Below, piece after piece: positions 8,041-18,981 of a stretch of 35,525 nt of DNA. Within the stretch, counting starts at the first letter, position 1. The number at the start of each line of letters is the position of its first letter. The notes under the pieces are model-generated. The model was given only the letters and a program-made list of their open reading frames with translations. It ran no database searches and had not been told where the DNA came from. The translations under genes were made by a program, and so were the position numbers. This DNA comes from Prochlorococcus sp. AG-347-K15 (GTDB lineage Bacteria; Cyanobacteriota; Cyanobacteriia; PCC-6307; Cyanobiaceae), in NCBI GenBank assembly GCA_003281415.1, contig QCCC01000012.1, forward strand, positions 1 to 35,525, written 5' to 3'.

Positions 8041-8187
8041 ATGAATGAAATGTTGGATTCCGATAATATTGAACTTAATGAGGATTTAAATCTGAATAAT
8101 GAAGCTTGTGACTATGAAAATCTAATCGCTAGACTAAAAGAAATAAAAAAAATCATTTCTCTATTGGAAAAAACAATATTCAAATAA
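8041..8187 (+). CDS. Small acidic hypothetical protein (48 aa)
   Basis: A short ORF with an ATG start and TAA stop. The N-terminal half is acidic and Asn-rich (MNEMLDSDNIELNEDLNLNN). The C-terminal half is a likely amphipathic helix with basic residues (ARLKEIKKIISLLEKTIFK). It ends 11 bp before the TTG start of mrdA and has its own ATG, so it is probably read from the same transcript. No family is recognised. Support comes from position, from filling the gap upstream of mrdA, and from protein-like composition. Confidence 0.55.
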   Translation: MNEMLDSDNIELNEDLNLNNEACDYENLIARLKEIKKIISLLEKTIFK

Positions 8188-8198
8188 ATTTTATATTT

Positions 8199-9989
8199 TT
8201 GGTAAAAAGTAGTCCTAATAAAAAACTTATTTCATTAAAGAGACAACCTTTAGTGCTACTTATTTTTTCTTCTATTTCTTTTTTATTGATTTTATTTAGG
8301 TTAATTTTTTTACAACTTTTAAATTATGAATCATTCAGAAAAATGTCTGATGAGAATAGGATTAGACTTATTGCTTCTCAACCAATAAGAGGGAGAATTC
8401 TGGATAAAAACGGTTATGTTCTAGCAGATAGTAGAGTTAAATACTCTCTAATAATAAAGCCTCAAACTGTTAATAAAAGAAATTGGGAAAAACATAAATT
8501 AAGTCTTTCTGACTTATTAAATCTTGACATTAATTTGATTCAAAAAAAATATTTTGATGGTCTTAAAAATCAAAAACTTTTAGTAACCCTTATTGATGAT
8601 TTAACTGTAGATCAATTAATAAAATTTAAAGAAAACGAAAGTAATTTATTAAGTTTTGAAATAGCGACGCAATTAATTAGAAATTATCCTTTTCAATCTG
8701 TAGCTGCTCACGTAATTGGTTACACTCAGCCAATCACTGAATTAGAATATAAATTTTTATCTAAGAAGGGTTATAAGTTAAATGACTTAATAGGGAGAAC
8801 TGGGATTGAATATGTTTATGAAGATTTTATCAGAGGTGAATGGGGTGGTGAAATGGTTGAAGTAAATTCTTTAGGCAAATTTCAAAGATCATTGGGTGTA
8901 AAACCTTCAATACAAGGGAATGATATTGAATTGACTATTGATATGAACTTGCAATTAGTTGCTGAAGAAGTACTAAAAGATAAAAAAGCTGGAGCGATAA
9001 TAGTAATGGATCCAAGAGATGGTGCAATAAGAGCAATGGCAAGTAAACCTACATTTGATTTGAATTTTTTCTCAAAGGATTTTAAGCCTGAGAAAGAATA
9101 TAATAAACTTTTTAACTCGCCGGAAAAACCCTTATTTAATAGGGCATTAAACGCGTATGATCCAGGCAGTGTTTGGAAAATTGTAACGGCTTTGGCTGGA
9201 TTAGAAAGTGGAAAATTTCCAATTGATACTAAGTTAGAAACAAAACCATGTATTACTTATGGTAGTCAATGTTTTAGGGAACATAATGATCTGGGTTTTG
9301 GAGTAATAGGTTATGAAGATGCTTTAAGAGTTTCAAGTAATACATTCTTTTATCAAGTTGGATATGGTGTAGGTGTCGATGAAATTTATAAGGTCTCAAA
9401 AAAGCTTGGTTTTAATTCTTTATCTGGCATTGAAATTTCTGAACAAGAAAATATAGGATTGGTAGCTAGTAGCAAATGGGCACAAGATGGTAGAGGATGG
9501 GGGGAGCCAGGAAGAACACCTTGGGTTCCAGAAGATATTGCGAGTATGTCGATTGGCCAATTTGTAGTTCAAGTTACCCCTATGCAGATAGCAAGAGCAT
9601 ATGCTTCAATTGCGAATGGAGGTTATTTAGTTACCCCTCATTTAGCAAAAAAAGATAGAGAATATCTTTCAGATAAAAGACGTACTAAAATTGACATTGA
9701 TCCAAAATATATTCAGTTGGTAAAAAGTGGGCTTAGAAAAGTAGTTGAATCTGGCACAGGCGTTGCAATTAATTATGGAGTTTCAAATTTGCCTCCAGTT
9801 TCAGGTAAAACTGGAACCGCTGAAGATGGTGAAGGTGGATTAGATCACGCTTGGTTCGTTTGCTTTACTCCTTCTGAAAAAAGCGAATTACTTGTCGTTG
9901 CTTTTGCACAAAATACTCCTGGTGGGGGATCTGTTCATGCACTACCTATGGCCAGAGAAATTTTGAAAGTTTGGAATGAAAAAGAATGA
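8199..9989 (+). CDS. mrdA: Penicillin-binding protein 2 (peptidoglycan transpeptidase)
   Basis: A 596-aa monofunctional class B PBP that cross-links peptidoglycan during cell elongation, with its catalytic domain outside the plasma membrane. It has a single N-terminal anchor at about 18-41. The dimerisation domain includes IRGRILDKNGYVLADS (63-78), followed by NDLIGRTGIEYVYE (195-208). The transpeptidase motifs are all present: SVWK at 324-327 with the acylated Ser324, SSN at 379-381, and KTG at 537-539. The start is TTG at 8199; no ATG occurs before the anchor. It follows the 48-aa ORF by 11 bp. In E. coli PBP2 works with RodA, which is not in this window. Length and motif spacing are normal. 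Confidence 0.95.
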   Translation: MVKSSPNKKLISLKRQPLVLLIFSSISFLLILFRLIFLQLLNYESFRKMSDENRIRLIASQPIRGRILDKNGYVLADSRVKYSLIIKPQTVNKRNWEKHKLSLSDLLNLDINLIQKKYFDGLKNQKLLVTLIDDLTVDQLIKFKENESNLLSFEIATQLIRNYPFQSVAAHVIGYTQPITELEYKFLSKKGYKLNDLIGRTGIEYVYEDFIRGEWGGEMVEVNSLGKFQRSLGVKPSIQGNDIELTIDMNLQLVAEEVLKDKKAGAIIVMDPRDGAIRAMASKPTFDLNFFSKDFKPEKEYNKLFNSPEKPLFNRALNAYDPGSVWKIVTALAGLESGKFPIDTKLETKPCITYGSQCFREHNDLGFGVIGYEDALRVSSNTFFYQVGYGVGVDEIYKVSKKLGFNSLSGIEISEQENIGLVASSKWAQDGRGWGEPGRTPWVPEDIASMSIGQFVVQVTPMQIARAYASIANGGYLVTPHLAKKDREYLSDKRRTKIDIDPKYIQLVKSGLRKVVESGTGVAINYGVSNLPPVSGKTGTAEDGEGGLDHAWFVCFTPSEKSELLVVAFAQNTPGGGSVHALPMAREILKVWNEKE

Positions 9990-10011
9990 AATTGTATTAG
10001 GTTGAAAATGT

Positions 10012-10536
10012 TTATGTTTTTAATTTTTTCATTTGTAAAAGTCTTTGAATAATATCTTCAATAGTTTTTGTATCTATAGGTTTACTATATGAGGACAAAA
10101 GTTGTCTCCCTAATACTTGACTTCCTAAATGTACTAATTGAATGCGTAATGAGGTAAGCAGTTCTAACCCTATGCCTCCAGAAAATGTTGCAATTGCAAT
10201 CGGTTGACCATTAAATAAATTCCTAAAGTCATCTCCCGAAATAGAAAGCCATGCTATGAAGTTCGAGAGAATGGGAGGTATAGATCCATTATATTCAGGC
10301 GCACAAATCACCCACCTTTCAATCTTGAAAAGCTTTTTTTTTAATTCTTTTATTTCATTTGGAATATTTTCTTTGCTGTGAATTCTTGGATTAAATAATG
10401 GAATATCAAGAGTGGTAAGATCTAAAATTTCAGAACTTATATTAAGTTCATTACTTTTTTCAAGAAATTTTTCAGAAAGTTCTAGATTTTTACCACAACT
10501 AGCCGTAATGATTATTAGATCTTTTGTTTCAGTCAT
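10012..10536 (-). CDS. NADPH-dependent FMN reductase family protein
   Basis: A 174-aa flavodoxin-fold protein of the NADPH-dependent FMN reductase family. The recognisable element is APEYNGSIPPILSNFIAWLS (about 89-108), the FMN-binding and dimer-contact segment, followed by ATFSGGIG (about 126-133). It is the last gene of a minus-strand run flv3-flv1-this gene, 17 bp after flv1, so it is probably co-transcribed. A role in supplying reduced flavin or electrons to the flavodiiron proteins is a reasonable inference from position, but these Flv proteins already carry their own flavin reductase domains. The ATG at 10536 is well supported. Confidence 0.85.
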   Translation of the reverse strand: MTETKDLIIITASCGKNLELSEKFLEKSNELNISSEILDLTTLDIPLFNPRIHSKENIPNEIKELKKKLFKIERWVICAPEYNGSIPPILSNFIAWLSISGDDFRNLFNGQPIAIATFSGGIGLELLTSLRIQLVHLGSQVLGRQLLSSYSKPIDTKTIEDIIQRLLQMKKLKT

Positions 10537-10553
10537 AAATTAGATAAATAAAT

Positions 10554-12356
10554 TTAATAGTTAGCACCTGTTTTGCGGTGATGAACTGCCGTAAGACTAT
10601 CGGATTTTAGTATATTACCGTGTAGGACTTCGGCGTAAATTACCCAATGATCTCCACATTCCATTCTCTCTTTTACAGAAGCATCTAACCATGCAAGCGA
10701 TTCAGGAATGATTATCTGTTCATTAGGAGTTAATTTAATATCTAGTCCTTCAAATCTATCTTCTCCAGGTGCAAAGGGCTTTGTGAATCTTTTCAAAGGT
10801 TCTTTAAAATCTTTTTCACTAAGAATATTTAATGCAAATGAATCTCCTATTTGCAGAAGAGACTCTACCGATCTATCTTTTGCTACTGCAATACTTAACC
10901 CGGGCGGAGAAAAACTTGCTTGACTAACCCAAGATGCAAGCATAGCTCCTTTAATATTATTCTCATCTTTGCCTTTAGAGGCTGTCAGGACACAAAGTGA
11001 ACCAATTACTCTTCCAAGAGCTTGTAGCTTTGGATCCGTTTTGCTGGTAATCATTCCAGTGTCTGATTTTCTGGGTTTTTTCTTTGCTTTTTTTATAATT
11101 TTTCTTCCAAAGTGAGTTCCTATTTCTTCTAACTCTTTAATCTTTGGTTTATTTGGACTGAATTTAATCCTTATAGGGTCAAAACTAAATTTAAAACCAC
11201 CGTCTTTTAATTTTGTTTCAAGTAAATCTATAGCTTCGCCGCTCCAGCCAAAACTGCCAAAAATACCAACTGGCTTATCTCTATTACCCTCTGCTAACAA
11301 AGTACCTAGTGCACTAACTATTGGAGTTGGGGCGTGACCACCCAAAGTGGGAGAGCCTATTAAATATCCATCAGCATTTTGGATAGATTTTACAAGTACA
11401 TCATTAGGTGTAAATTCACAATTAATACTTTCAACTTCTACAGAGGTTCTATTTATCCCTTTAGCTAATGCATCACCTATTGAGGCTGTATTTCCATATG
11501 CACTTGCATATATCAGTGCGATCTTTGGATTATTTGATGAGAGATTCTCTCCCCACCTAATATAGTCATTTAAAAAGCTTTTTAAGCTATATTCGATCGC
11601 GGGACCATGTAATGGTGCAATAGTTTTAATGTCATAATCTGCAATTTTTTCAGATATCGAAACTACTTGATTAGACATTGGTGCCATCAAACAATCATAA
11701 AAATGTTTCCTATCAATTTCTGTACTAACTCGATTTGTTTCAGACCAATATTTAGATGCAATATGTGCAGAGAAAATTTTTTCACTAAGAAGAATTTCTT
11801 GATTACGTTCATAAATTATCAGGCCACCAGGCCAACGTGCTGTTGGGATAGGAATTAATTCTAGTGAAATGTTATCTAATTCTAAATTAAGTTCTTTTTT
11901 GATTATGTTTATTTCAGGTAATTGAATTTCAATATAGTTTTCTAATGTAGGATTTCTTTGATTCCAAAGTTCGCTAATAAGTTTATAACCTGGATTAGAG
12001 CAAGTAATAGTTGTGTTTTGAAATTGGGTACTTATATTTTTTATAGTTTCAATAATTTGGGGATTAATATGACCAGAAATGAAGTTAATTTTATCTAATT
12101 TAAATTCATCGCAAAACCTAGAAATTACTTTATTAAATGAATTTAAAAATTGTTTCTCAGGTGGATGAATAATAAAAAGTTCCTCATGACTTCTAATAAA
12201 GAAAGTATTAAAAGAGGTTCCTTTTTCAAGGTTAAATTCAAGTTCAAATCTTTCTTTATTTTGGTCTAAGAATCTTACACAAGAAAAATTTTCGGTAATT
12301 TCAAATTCTGATAAGTTTTGATTTTTTGCATCTAAGCCTATATTAATATCTGACAT
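10554..12356 (-). CDS. flv1: Flavodiiron protein Flv1-type (degenerate diiron ligands)
   Basis: A 600-aa class C flavodiiron protein with a metallo-beta-lactamase-like domain (about 25-265), a flavodoxin domain (about 278-420, IALIYASAYGNTASIGDALA) and a flavin reductase domain (about 445-600, MLASWVSQASFSPPG). It acts with Flv3 to reduce O2 to water with electrons from the acceptor side of photosystem I. Most diiron ligands are lost: the H-x-E-x-D-H motif reads HINPQI (96-101), the later His is Arg174 (ARWPGG), and the Asp aligns with Lys193; His remains in LHGP. This loss is typical of Flv1 and separates it from the neighbouring Flv3. The gene is 16 bp downstream of flv3, clearly the same operon. 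Confidence 0.92.
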   Translation of the reverse strand: MSDINIGLDAKNQNLSEFEITENFSCVRFLDQNKERFELEFNLEKGTSFNTFFIRSHEELFIIHPPEKQFLNSFNKVISRFCDEFKLDKINFISGHINPQIIETIKNISTQFQNTTITCSNPGYKLISELWNQRNPTLENYIEIQLPEINIIKKELNLELDNISLELIPIPTARWPGGLIIYERNQEILLSEKIFSAHIASKYWSETNRVSTEIDRKHFYDCLMAPMSNQVVSISEKIADYDIKTIAPLHGPAIEYSLKSFLNDYIRWGENLSSNNPKIALIYASAYGNTASIGDALAKGINRTSVEVESINCEFTPNDVLVKSIQNADGYLIGSPTLGGHAPTPIVSALGTLLAEGNRDKPVGIFGSFGWSGEAIDLLETKLKDGGFKFSFDPIRIKFSPNKPKIKELEEIGTHFGRKIIKKAKKKPRKSDTGMITSKTDPKLQALGRVIGSLCVLTASKGKDENNIKGAMLASWVSQASFSPPGLSIAVAKDRSVESLLQIGDSFALNILSEKDFKEPLKRFTKPFAPGEDRFEGLDIKLTPNEQIIIPESLAWLDASVKERMECGDHWVIYAEVLHGNILKSDSLTAVHHRKTGANY

Positions 12357-12372
12357 TTTAAAGACTTATTTT

Positions 12373-14148
12373 CTAATAGTGATTAGCAACTTTTCTGTGA
12401 TGAACTGCTGTCTTGCATGATAAGTCAGAAACATTACCATTTTCAACAATTCCGTAAATTATCCAATGGTCTGGAGTTTCCAGTCTGGAACTAACTTTAC
12501 AATCTAAAAAGGCGAGTGAATCCGAGAGAACTGGTCCTCCTTCAGCGATGTTGCTAATTACATCTACATCTGCAAATCTATCAGCTCCTGGGGCAAATCT
12601 TTTTAAAAAATGTCTGAACATTTTTTGATAGTTATCTTCTCTCAAGATATTCACAACAAAACCTTTCCCAACTTGCATATATGATTCAATAGCTCTATCT
12701 TTAGCTACTGCAACTGTAATACCTGGTGGAGAAAAGCTTGCTTGACTAACCCAACTTGCGACCATTGCACTTTGTCTAAATGTCGAACCTTCTCCTTCGC
12801 TCGCTGTAACTACATATAGTCCTCCACTTAATCTACCTAACGCTTTATCTAAATTTGAATCAAGACTCTTCATAGAAGCAATATTCTTCTTTTTATTAAT
12901 CAATTGACCCAAGTCAGTTCCAGCTTCTTCGAATTGTTGATAAACAATGGGATCTGGAATATTTTTAACTCTTAAAGGGGAGAAAGCTTCCTTTTGACCA
13001 AGTTCTCTTAATTTATTTGCCAAGGAATCTATTGGTTCATCATTTCCGCCAAATGCATCATAGACAGCAGTAAATTGTTTTGGTTTTAGTGCTGCAAATA
13101 AAGTACCGAGAGATTCTTTTAATTCATTATCTGAGTCTACTGGCCATGTGGGAATGACTACTGCTTTTGATTCGGAAATCAAACTTGATAATTCTTGCGG
13201 GTCAGAAGATCTTAAATCAATTAATTGAACTTGTGCATCTGCTTTACTTATTCCATGAGATATTGCTTGACTTAGTCGATCACAATAACCATAGTCGCTT
13301 ATATAGCAGACTGACACAAAATCATTACCTTTGCTTTTATTGCTACTCCATTCTAGATATTTGCCTTTCCAAAAATTGACCTGATTATGGAGCAAAGGCC
13401 CATGACCAACAGCTAGTGTTTTTAATTCAGGTAGCTTATCTATTCTTTTAATTGCTTGCAGAACGCTTCTAGCGTTTGGACCCATAAGGCAATCGTAATA
13501 AAAACGGAAATCATCGTATATTTCTTTTTGATCAGTGTCAAAAAATTCGTTAGAACAATAATGAAGTCCAAATGCATCGCATGTATAGAGAACATGCGTG
13601 CTGTGATCATATGAAAAAATTGTATCTGGCCAATGTAAATTTGGTGCACTTATAAATTCAATTTCATGTTCTAAACCACTATTAGGATTAGTTCCGAGAT
13701 TTAAAAACTCTCCACTCTTAACCTCTAGGCGCTTAAAGGGAATATGTATTTGGTCTTCGATAAATTTAAGGGCTAATTTTGATCCAACTACTGTGATATT
13801 TTGGTTTAATTCTAAAAGATTACCTATTAAACCAGAGTGATCAGGTTCTGTATGGCTTGTAATTAGATAATCAACTTCTTGCGGATTTACCTTTTTCAGT
13901 AATTCTTCAAACCATAATTCTTCGAACTTTGCGTGACTAGTATCAATAATTGCTAGTTTCTCCCCTTTAATAATAAAACTATTGTAAGTAGTTCCATTTC
14001 TTAAACCAAATTCAATATCAAATCTACTGCGATCCCAATCCAAAGATCTTATGGCACAAGAATCATCAGCAAAGTTTTGAGATTGAATCGTCAACTTGTT
14101 ATTAGTTTGTGCCAATTTAGAGTTACTTGTATGGCCAGAGGCTATCAT
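12373..14148 (-). CDS. flv3: Flavodiiron protein Flv3-type (canonical diiron site)
   Basis: A 591-aa class C flavodiiron protein, the catalytic-type partner of the Flv1/Flv3 pair. The diiron ligands are all visible: H99-x-E101-x-D103-H104 (SHTEPDHSG), His172 (NLHWPD), Asp191 (CDAFG) and His249 (GHGP). A flavodoxin domain follows (about 280-420; FVSVCYISDYGYCDRLSQA), then a flavin reductase domain (about 435-591) ending AVHHRKVANHY. It reduces O2 to water using reducing equivalents from the photosynthetic chain, protecting photosystem I in changing light. It is first in the operon flv3-flv1-FMN reductase, divergent from alaS across 119 bp. The ATG at 14148 fits the family's N-terminal spacing. 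Confidence 0.94.
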   Translation of the reverse strand: MIASGHTSNSKLAQTNNKLTIQSQNFADDSCAIRSLDWDRSRFDIEFGLRNGTTYNSFIIKGEKLAIIDTSHAKFEELWFEELLKKVNPQEVDYLITSHTEPDHSGLIGNLLELNQNITVVGSKLALKFIEDQIHIPFKRLEVKSGEFLNLGTNPNSGLEHEIEFISAPNLHWPDTIFSYDHSTHVLYTCDAFGLHYCSNEFFDTDQKEIYDDFRFYYDCLMGPNARSVLQAIKRIDKLPELKTLAVGHGPLLHNQVNFWKGKYLEWSSNKSKGNDFVSVCYISDYGYCDRLSQAISHGISKADAQVQLIDLRSSDPQELSSLISESKAVVIPTWPVDSDNELKESLGTLFAALKPKQFTAVYDAFGGNDEPIDSLANKLRELGQKEAFSPLRVKNIPDPIVYQQFEEAGTDLGQLINKKKNIASMKSLDSNLDKALGRLSGGLYVVTASEGEGSTFRQSAMVASWVSQASFSPPGITVAVAKDRAIESYMQVGKGFVVNILREDNYQKMFRHFLKRFAPGADRFADVDVISNIAEGGPVLSDSLAFLDCKVSSRLETPDHWIIYGIVENGNVSDLSCKTAVHHRKVANHY

Positions 14149-14267
14149 AGAATAATTATCTTTATAAATTAACTTTAGTTATATAGAATATAAATTCGCG
14201 TGATTATTTTTGCGAAATAACCGAAATTACGCTTTTCTTTAATTTTTAATCTTCTTATTCTGGATAA
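14149..14267. promoter_or_regulatory. Divergent promoter region between flv3 and alaS
   Basis: A 119-bp A+T-rich gap that must serve both genes unless either is read from elsewhere. An inverted repeat TTCGC (14195-14199) / GCGAA (14212-14216) lies in the middle. On the minus strand TATATTC and TATAAC-like hexamers lie on the flv3 side. No confident -35 box or operator is identified; the inverted repeat could be an operator or chance. Confidence 0.35.
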
Positions 14268-16928
14268 ATGACATCTCAACTAATTAAAAAAATAGTTACT
14301 GGAGATGAGATAAGAGATGCTTTTTTAAAATTTTACAGTGAAAAATTACATAAAATCATCCCAAGTGCATCTTTGATTCCAGATGACCCTACGGTTATGC
14401 TCACAATTGCTGGAATGCTACCTTTTAAACCAGTTTTTTTAGGTTTAAAAGAAAGACCATCAAAAAGGGCAACATCTAGCCAAAAGTGCATCAGAACAAA
14501 CGATATAGAAAACGTTGGAGTTACAGCTAGGCACCACACTTTTTTTGAAATGCTTGGTAATTTTTCTTTTGGGGATTATTTTAAACGAGAAGCTATTCAA
14601 TGGGCTTGGGAATTAGTTACTAATATTTATCAACTTTCTGTTGAAAATATAATTGTGAGCGTTTTTCACGAAGACGAAGAGTCTGCAAAAATTTGGAGAG
14701 ATGAAATTGGTATTCATCCGGATAGGATAGTGAAACTAGGTGAGGAAGATAATTTTTGGTCATCTGGCAAAACAGGTCCATGTGGACCTTGTTCAGAACT
14801 TTATTATGATTTTCATCCTGAAAAGGGTCTTCAGAATATTGATTTAGAAGATGGAGATCGTTTTATTGAATTTTATAATCTTGTTTTTATGCAATATAAT
14901 CGTGATCCTAATGGAAAATTGACAGATTTAAAATTTAAAAATATTGATACAGGAATGGGTCTTGAAAGGATGGCTCAAATACTACAAAAAAAGCAAAATA
15001 ATTATGAGACAGATTTAATTTTTCCTATTATTCAAAAAATTTGTGAGATTGCAAGTATTGATTATTTTTCTTCAGATGATAAAAACAAAATTTCTTTAAA
15101 AATCATTGGTGATCATACAAGAGCTGTTATTCATTTAATTTCTGATGGAGTAGCAGCAAGTAATCTCGGCAGGGGATATATATTAAGAAGGCTTATTAGA
15201 AGAATGGTCAGACATGGGAGATTATTAGGAATAACAAATGAATTTTTACCCCATATTGCTACTGTCGGGATCAATTTAATGCAAAATAATTATCCTGATT
15301 TAAAAAATAATAATGATTTAATTTTGAATGAGATAAAAATTGAAGAAATAAGATTTAGGGAAACTCTTGAAAGAGGAGAGAAATTGCTAGATGAGTTAAT
15401 TTCTTCAGGGCAGAAATTAATTTCTGGTTTTAAAGCTTTTGAACTTTATGATACTTATGGATTTCCTCTAGAACTTACTGTAGAAATTGCTGAAGAAAAT
15501 TGTATCAGTGTTGACGTAAAGGGTTTTGAAGAAGAAATGAATGTTCAAAAAGAGAGAGCTAAAGCTGCTTCAAGTAATATTGATTTGACATTAGAGGGAT
15601 CATTAGAACGAGAAATAGATCTTTTTAACAAAACTGTTTTTAATGGTTATAATTCACTCCTTTCTGAAGCTGAAATAAAGGGTATATTCTTGGATTCAAC
15701 ATTAGTTAAGCAAGCAAGTGAAGGTCAGAAAGTTTTAATTGTTCTTGATCAGACAACTTTTTATGGAGAATCTGGTGGACAAGTTGGTGATATTGGAACG
15801 ATATTTTCAAAAGATGTAGAGGTCTTGGTTGATAATGTTATGCGAAAGAAAAATGTTTTTTTACATTATGGAACGATCAAAAAAGGAATATTAACTATTG
15901 GACAAAAAGTTAAGACTAATGTTAGCTCCTCTAATAGAGCTAAGGCTGCTGCAAATCATACAGCTACTCATTTATTACAATCTGCACTTAAATCAGTTGT
16001 TAATGAAAGTGTTGGCCAAAAAGGTTCATTAGTAGCGTTTAATAAATTACGATTTGACTTTAATTCCTCTAATCCTATTTCTAAAAATCAAATCTCTAAG
16101 ATTGAGAATTTAGTTAACTCTTGGATTATGGAAAATCATGCCTTAGAAATAAAAAATATGTCTAAGAGTGAGGCTCTTGAAAAGGGTGCAGTCGCAATGT
16201 TTGGAGAAAAATATGATGATGAAGTTCGCGTTGTTAATGTACCAGGAGTTTCAATGGAACTTTGTGGTGGCACACATGTTAAAACTACATCCGAATTAGG
16301 TTCTTTCAAAATAATTAGTGAGGAAGGAATCTCAGCCGGAGTAAGAAGAATCGAAGCATTATCAGGCCAATCAGCATTAGACTATTTCAGTGATAGAAAT
16401 GCTTTAGTAAATCAACTAAGTGATTTGTTAAAAGCAAATCCTAATCAACTTTTTGAAAGAGTTAATAATTTGCAAGCAGAGCTTATTAATAAGAATAAAG
16501 AGATACAAAAAATGAAAGATCAAATTGCATATTTTAAATACTCTTCTATAAAATCATCCGCAGAAATAGTAAATTCTTTTTCAATTTTAGTAAATCAGAT
16601 TGATGGCTTAGATGGGAATTCTTTGCAATCTGCAGCACTTAATTTAACTTCTCATTTGGGAAATAAAGCAATAGTTATTCTTGGGGGAATACCAAATCCA
16701 GAAAATAGAAAGTTGTTATTTGTAGTTTCTTTAGGTGATAATGCAGTAAAAATAGGATTGCATGCAGGTAAATTAATTAATGAGATTGCAAGAATTTGTT
16801 CGGGAGGAGGAGGAGGAAAGCCTAACTTTGCTCAAGCAGGTGCTAAAGATATTGATAAGTTAAGTAATGCTCTAGATTATGCTAAAAATTATTTGCAAAA
16901 AACATTAGATAGTCATTCAGATAAATAA
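14268..16928 (+). CDS. alaS: Alanyl-tRNA synthetase
   Basis: Charges tRNA-Ala with alanine and edits mischarged Ser/Gly. The 886-aa length is normal. The class II catalytic core covers about 1-440, with [16 protein letters not shown] and the motif 2-like region [20 protein letters not shown]. The editing domain has the zinc-binding pairs H564-x3-H568 (NHTATH) and C666-x3-H670 (CGGTH). The C-terminal Gly-rich C-Ala domain contains [18 protein letters not shown]. The ATG at 14268 gives the usual short N-terminus before the catalytic core. The last 16 bp overlap the 3' end of the convergent speA, with no room for a dedicated terminator. Confidence 0.98.
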   Translation: MTSQLIKKIVTGDEIRDAFLKFYSEKLHKIIPSASLIPDDPTVMLTIAGMLPFKPVFLGLKERPSKRATSSQKCIRTNDIENVGVTARHHTFFEMLGNFSFGDYFKREAIQWAWELVTNIYQLSVENIIVSVFHEDEESAKIWRDEIGIHPDRIVKLGEEDNFWSSGKTGPCGPCSELYYDFHPEKGLQNIDLEDGDRFIEFYNLVFMQYNRDPNGKLTDLKFKNIDTGMGLERMAQILQKKQNNYETDLIFPIIQKICEIASIDYFSSDDKNKISLKIIGDHTRAVIHLISDGVAASNLGRGYILRRLIRRMVRHGRLLGITNEFLPHIATVGINLMQNNYPDLKNNNDLILNEIKIEEIRFRETLERGEKLLDELISSGQKLISGFKAFELYDTYGFPLELTVEIAEENCISVDVKGFEEEMNVQKERAKAASSNIDLTLEGSLEREIDLFNKTVFNGYNSLLSEAEIKGIFLDSTLVKQASEGQKVLIVLDQTTFYGESGGQVGDIGTIFSKDVEVLVDNVMRKKNVFLHYGTIKKGILTIGQKVKTNVSSSNRAKAAANHTATHLLQSALKSVVNESVGQKGSLVAFNKLRFDFNSSNPISKNQISKIENLVNSWIMENHALEIKNMSKSEALEKGAVAMFGEKYDDEVRVVNVPGVSMELCGGTHVKTTSELGSFKIISEEGISAGVRRIEALSGQSALDYFSDRNALVNQLSDLLKANPNQLFERVNNLQAELINKNKEIQKMKDQIAYFKYSSIKSSAEIVNSFSILVNQIDGLDGNSLQSAALNLTSHLGNKAIVILGGIPNPENRKLLFVVSLGDNAVKIGLHAGKLINEIARICSGGGGGKPNFAQAGAKDIDKLSNALDYAKNYLQKTLDSHSDK

Positions 16929-18859
16929 CTACTTTTTCTGAGACTAATTTCGATTTGATCCATTAATTTCCTTGCTTCTTCAATAGTTAATTTTTTTTGA
17001 TCAATTGCTGATTCAGTATTAATTCTTATAGATTCAACTAAAGAAGCTGAACTGTAATCTAATAATTGTAAAATTTCAGATTTACTGTCCTCTTTAATAA
17101 TATTTTTGACCTTATATGAATTATCTTGATTTATGTCTATATGAACAACGTTTGTACTGCCAAATAAATTGTGCAAGTTTCCTAATGCTTCTTGATAAGC
17201 TCCAGTCATAAAAATTCCAATTAGATAATCTTTATTTTCTTCTGGCTTGTGTAAATTTAATAATGATTTAATTTTTCCATCATCAATAAAATTATTTAGT
17301 TTCCCATCTGAATCACAAGTTAAATCTGCAAAGTTGCCTTTGCAGAACGGCTCCTCTAAGTGCCTATGTATTGGTACTATTGGAAAAATCTGATTTATTG
17401 CCCAGCTATCGGGAATAGATTTAAAGATAGATAAATTTGCATAATAAGTTGATGCAAGAGTTTCTGTAATTTCAGATAAATCAGGGTGATTTATTTCATC
17501 ATTATTCAGGTTATTAGAAATTTCTTTTGCACAAGCCCAAGTCAGTTCTTCGGCATAAGCTCTTTCTGCCAAACTTAAAAATCCTAATCTAAAAGCGACT
17601 AAGCAATCTTCTTTAAACTTTTTTGCATCATTCCATAGTTCAATTATTTGAGATAAATTTATTTTTTTATTTTTAAGTTTTTTTAATTCATAGAAAGTTT
17701 CAAGTAAATTTGAAATTATTAATTGTTGATTTTTTTTATCAAAACTTTGTAGTTTGGAACTGACATGGCTTGTTCCTAAGACATTAAAAATTAAAACTGA
17801 ACAATGACTAATTATTGCTCTTCCACTTTCTGAGATGATGATTGGATGCTTGATATTATTTAATTCACATGAATCCTTAATAGTTGCAATTACATCGTTA
17901 GCATAATTTTGAAGAGAATAATTAGTAGAGGTGTTGGAGGAGGTTTTCGTTCCATCAAAATCTATTCCTAATCCTCCCCCAACATCGATATATTGCATTG
18001 GGGCTCCTAGTTTGCATAGTTCAACATATATTTGACTCGCTTCTTGTAATGCGTCTTTGATCACAGCAATATCACTTATTTGACTACCTATATGAAAATG
18101 GAGCAGTTTCATTTCGTTGATAAGATTTGCTTCTTTTAGTTCTTTTATTGTCAACATAATTTCTGGGATTGATAATCCAAATTTGGAATTATCTCCAATA
18201 GATTTACCCCACCTACCACTACTTTTACTTGATAACTTTGCTCTAATTCCTATCAATGGAGTCGCGTTAAGTTCTTGAACTGCTTGAATAATTCTTTTTA
18301 CCTCATCTCGTTGTTCAATAACTATTATTGGATTTTTGCCGAGTTTTCTGGCCAAAGTAGCAATCTCAATATATTTTTTATCTTTATATCCGTTGCATAT
18401 TAATAATGAATTTTGGTTTTCAAGAAGTGCAAGGCCAATTAATAGTTCTGATTTACTTCCTACTTCTAAACCAAAATTCCATTGACTACCAAACTCTATT
18501 ATCTTTTCTAGGACATTTTTCTGTTGATTACATTTGACAGGAAAAACGCCTTGATAAATGTTCTTATATTTATAGGTTTTTATTGCTTTTAAAAAAGAGT
18601 CATGTAATGCATTTATGCGATCTTTTAAGATATCATTAAATCTTATGATTAATGGAGGATTTATTTCTCTACTCTTAAGTTCATTTACAAGCTTAAAAAG
18701 ATCAATCTTATTTTCAGATTTTATATCTTTGGTTATTGATATATTTCCTTTGGAATTTATAGAAAAATATTTATCTCCCCATTTGTCTATGTTATAAGTC
18801 GAAATACTATCTTCAATAGTCCAAATATTCTTTAATTTTTTTGGCTCAAAATTGGTCAA
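16913..18859 (-). CDS. speA: Biosynthetic arginine decarboxylase
   Basis: A PLP enzyme converting arginine to agmatine, the first step of polyamine synthesis from arginine. The 648-aa length fits the family. The N-terminal barrel has the PLP-binding Lys109 in VFPVKCNQQ, then [15 protein letters not shown] and [12 protein letters not shown]. The glycine-rich phosphate-binding loop is [14 protein letters not shown]. The C-terminal domain contains FPIVPIHRH and [15 protein letters not shown], typical of SpeA. The start is TTG at 18859, with no nearby [21 protein letters not shown] looks like a natural N-terminus. It converges with and overlaps alaS by 16 bp, and diverges from ndk. Confidence 0.96.
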   Translation of the reverse strand: MTNFEPKKLKNIWTIEDSISTYNIDKWGDKYFSINSKGNISITKDIKSENKIDLFKLVNELKSREINPPLIIRFNDILKDRINALHDSFLKAIKTYKYKNIYQGVFPVKCNQQKNVLEKIIEFGSQWNFGLEVGSKSELLIGLALLENQNSLLICNGYKDKKYIEIATLARKLGKNPIIVIEQRDEVKRIIQAVQELNATPLIGIRAKLSSKSSGRWGKSIGDNSKFGLSIPEIMLTIKELKEANLINEMKLLHFHIGSQISDIAVIKDALQEASQIYVELCKLGAPMQYIDVGGGLGIDFDGTKTSSNTSTNYSLQNYANDVIATIKDSCELNNIKHPIIISESGRAIISHCSVLIFNVLGTSHVSSKLQSFDKKNQQLIISNLLETFYELKKLKNKKINLSQIIELWNDAKKFKEDCLVAFRLGFLSLAERAYAEELTWACAKEISNNLNNDEINHPDLSEITETLASTYYANLSIFKSIPDSWAINQIFPIVPIHRHLEEPFCKGNFADLTCDSDGKLNNFIDDGKIKSLLNLHKPEENKDYLIGIFMTGAYQEALGNLHNLFGSTNVVHIDINQDNSYKVKNIIKEDSKSEILQLLDYSSASLVESIRINTESAIDQKKLTIEEARKLMDQIEISLRKSSYLSE

Positions 18860-18981
18860 TTTATGTCTTAGTGATTAATAAATGTTTTTGAAAATAACTC
18901 AAAACAATATCTTTTATTTTAATGATTACTTGCCAAGTTACCACCCAAAAGTTGAATATACATAGAGTGATTATTAACTAA

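Noticed and set aside
13440-13649. Open frames overlapping flv3 in other frames (also 13167-13379 on the opposite strand)
   Set aside because: Shadows of the flv3 coding sequence with no recognisable protein features.
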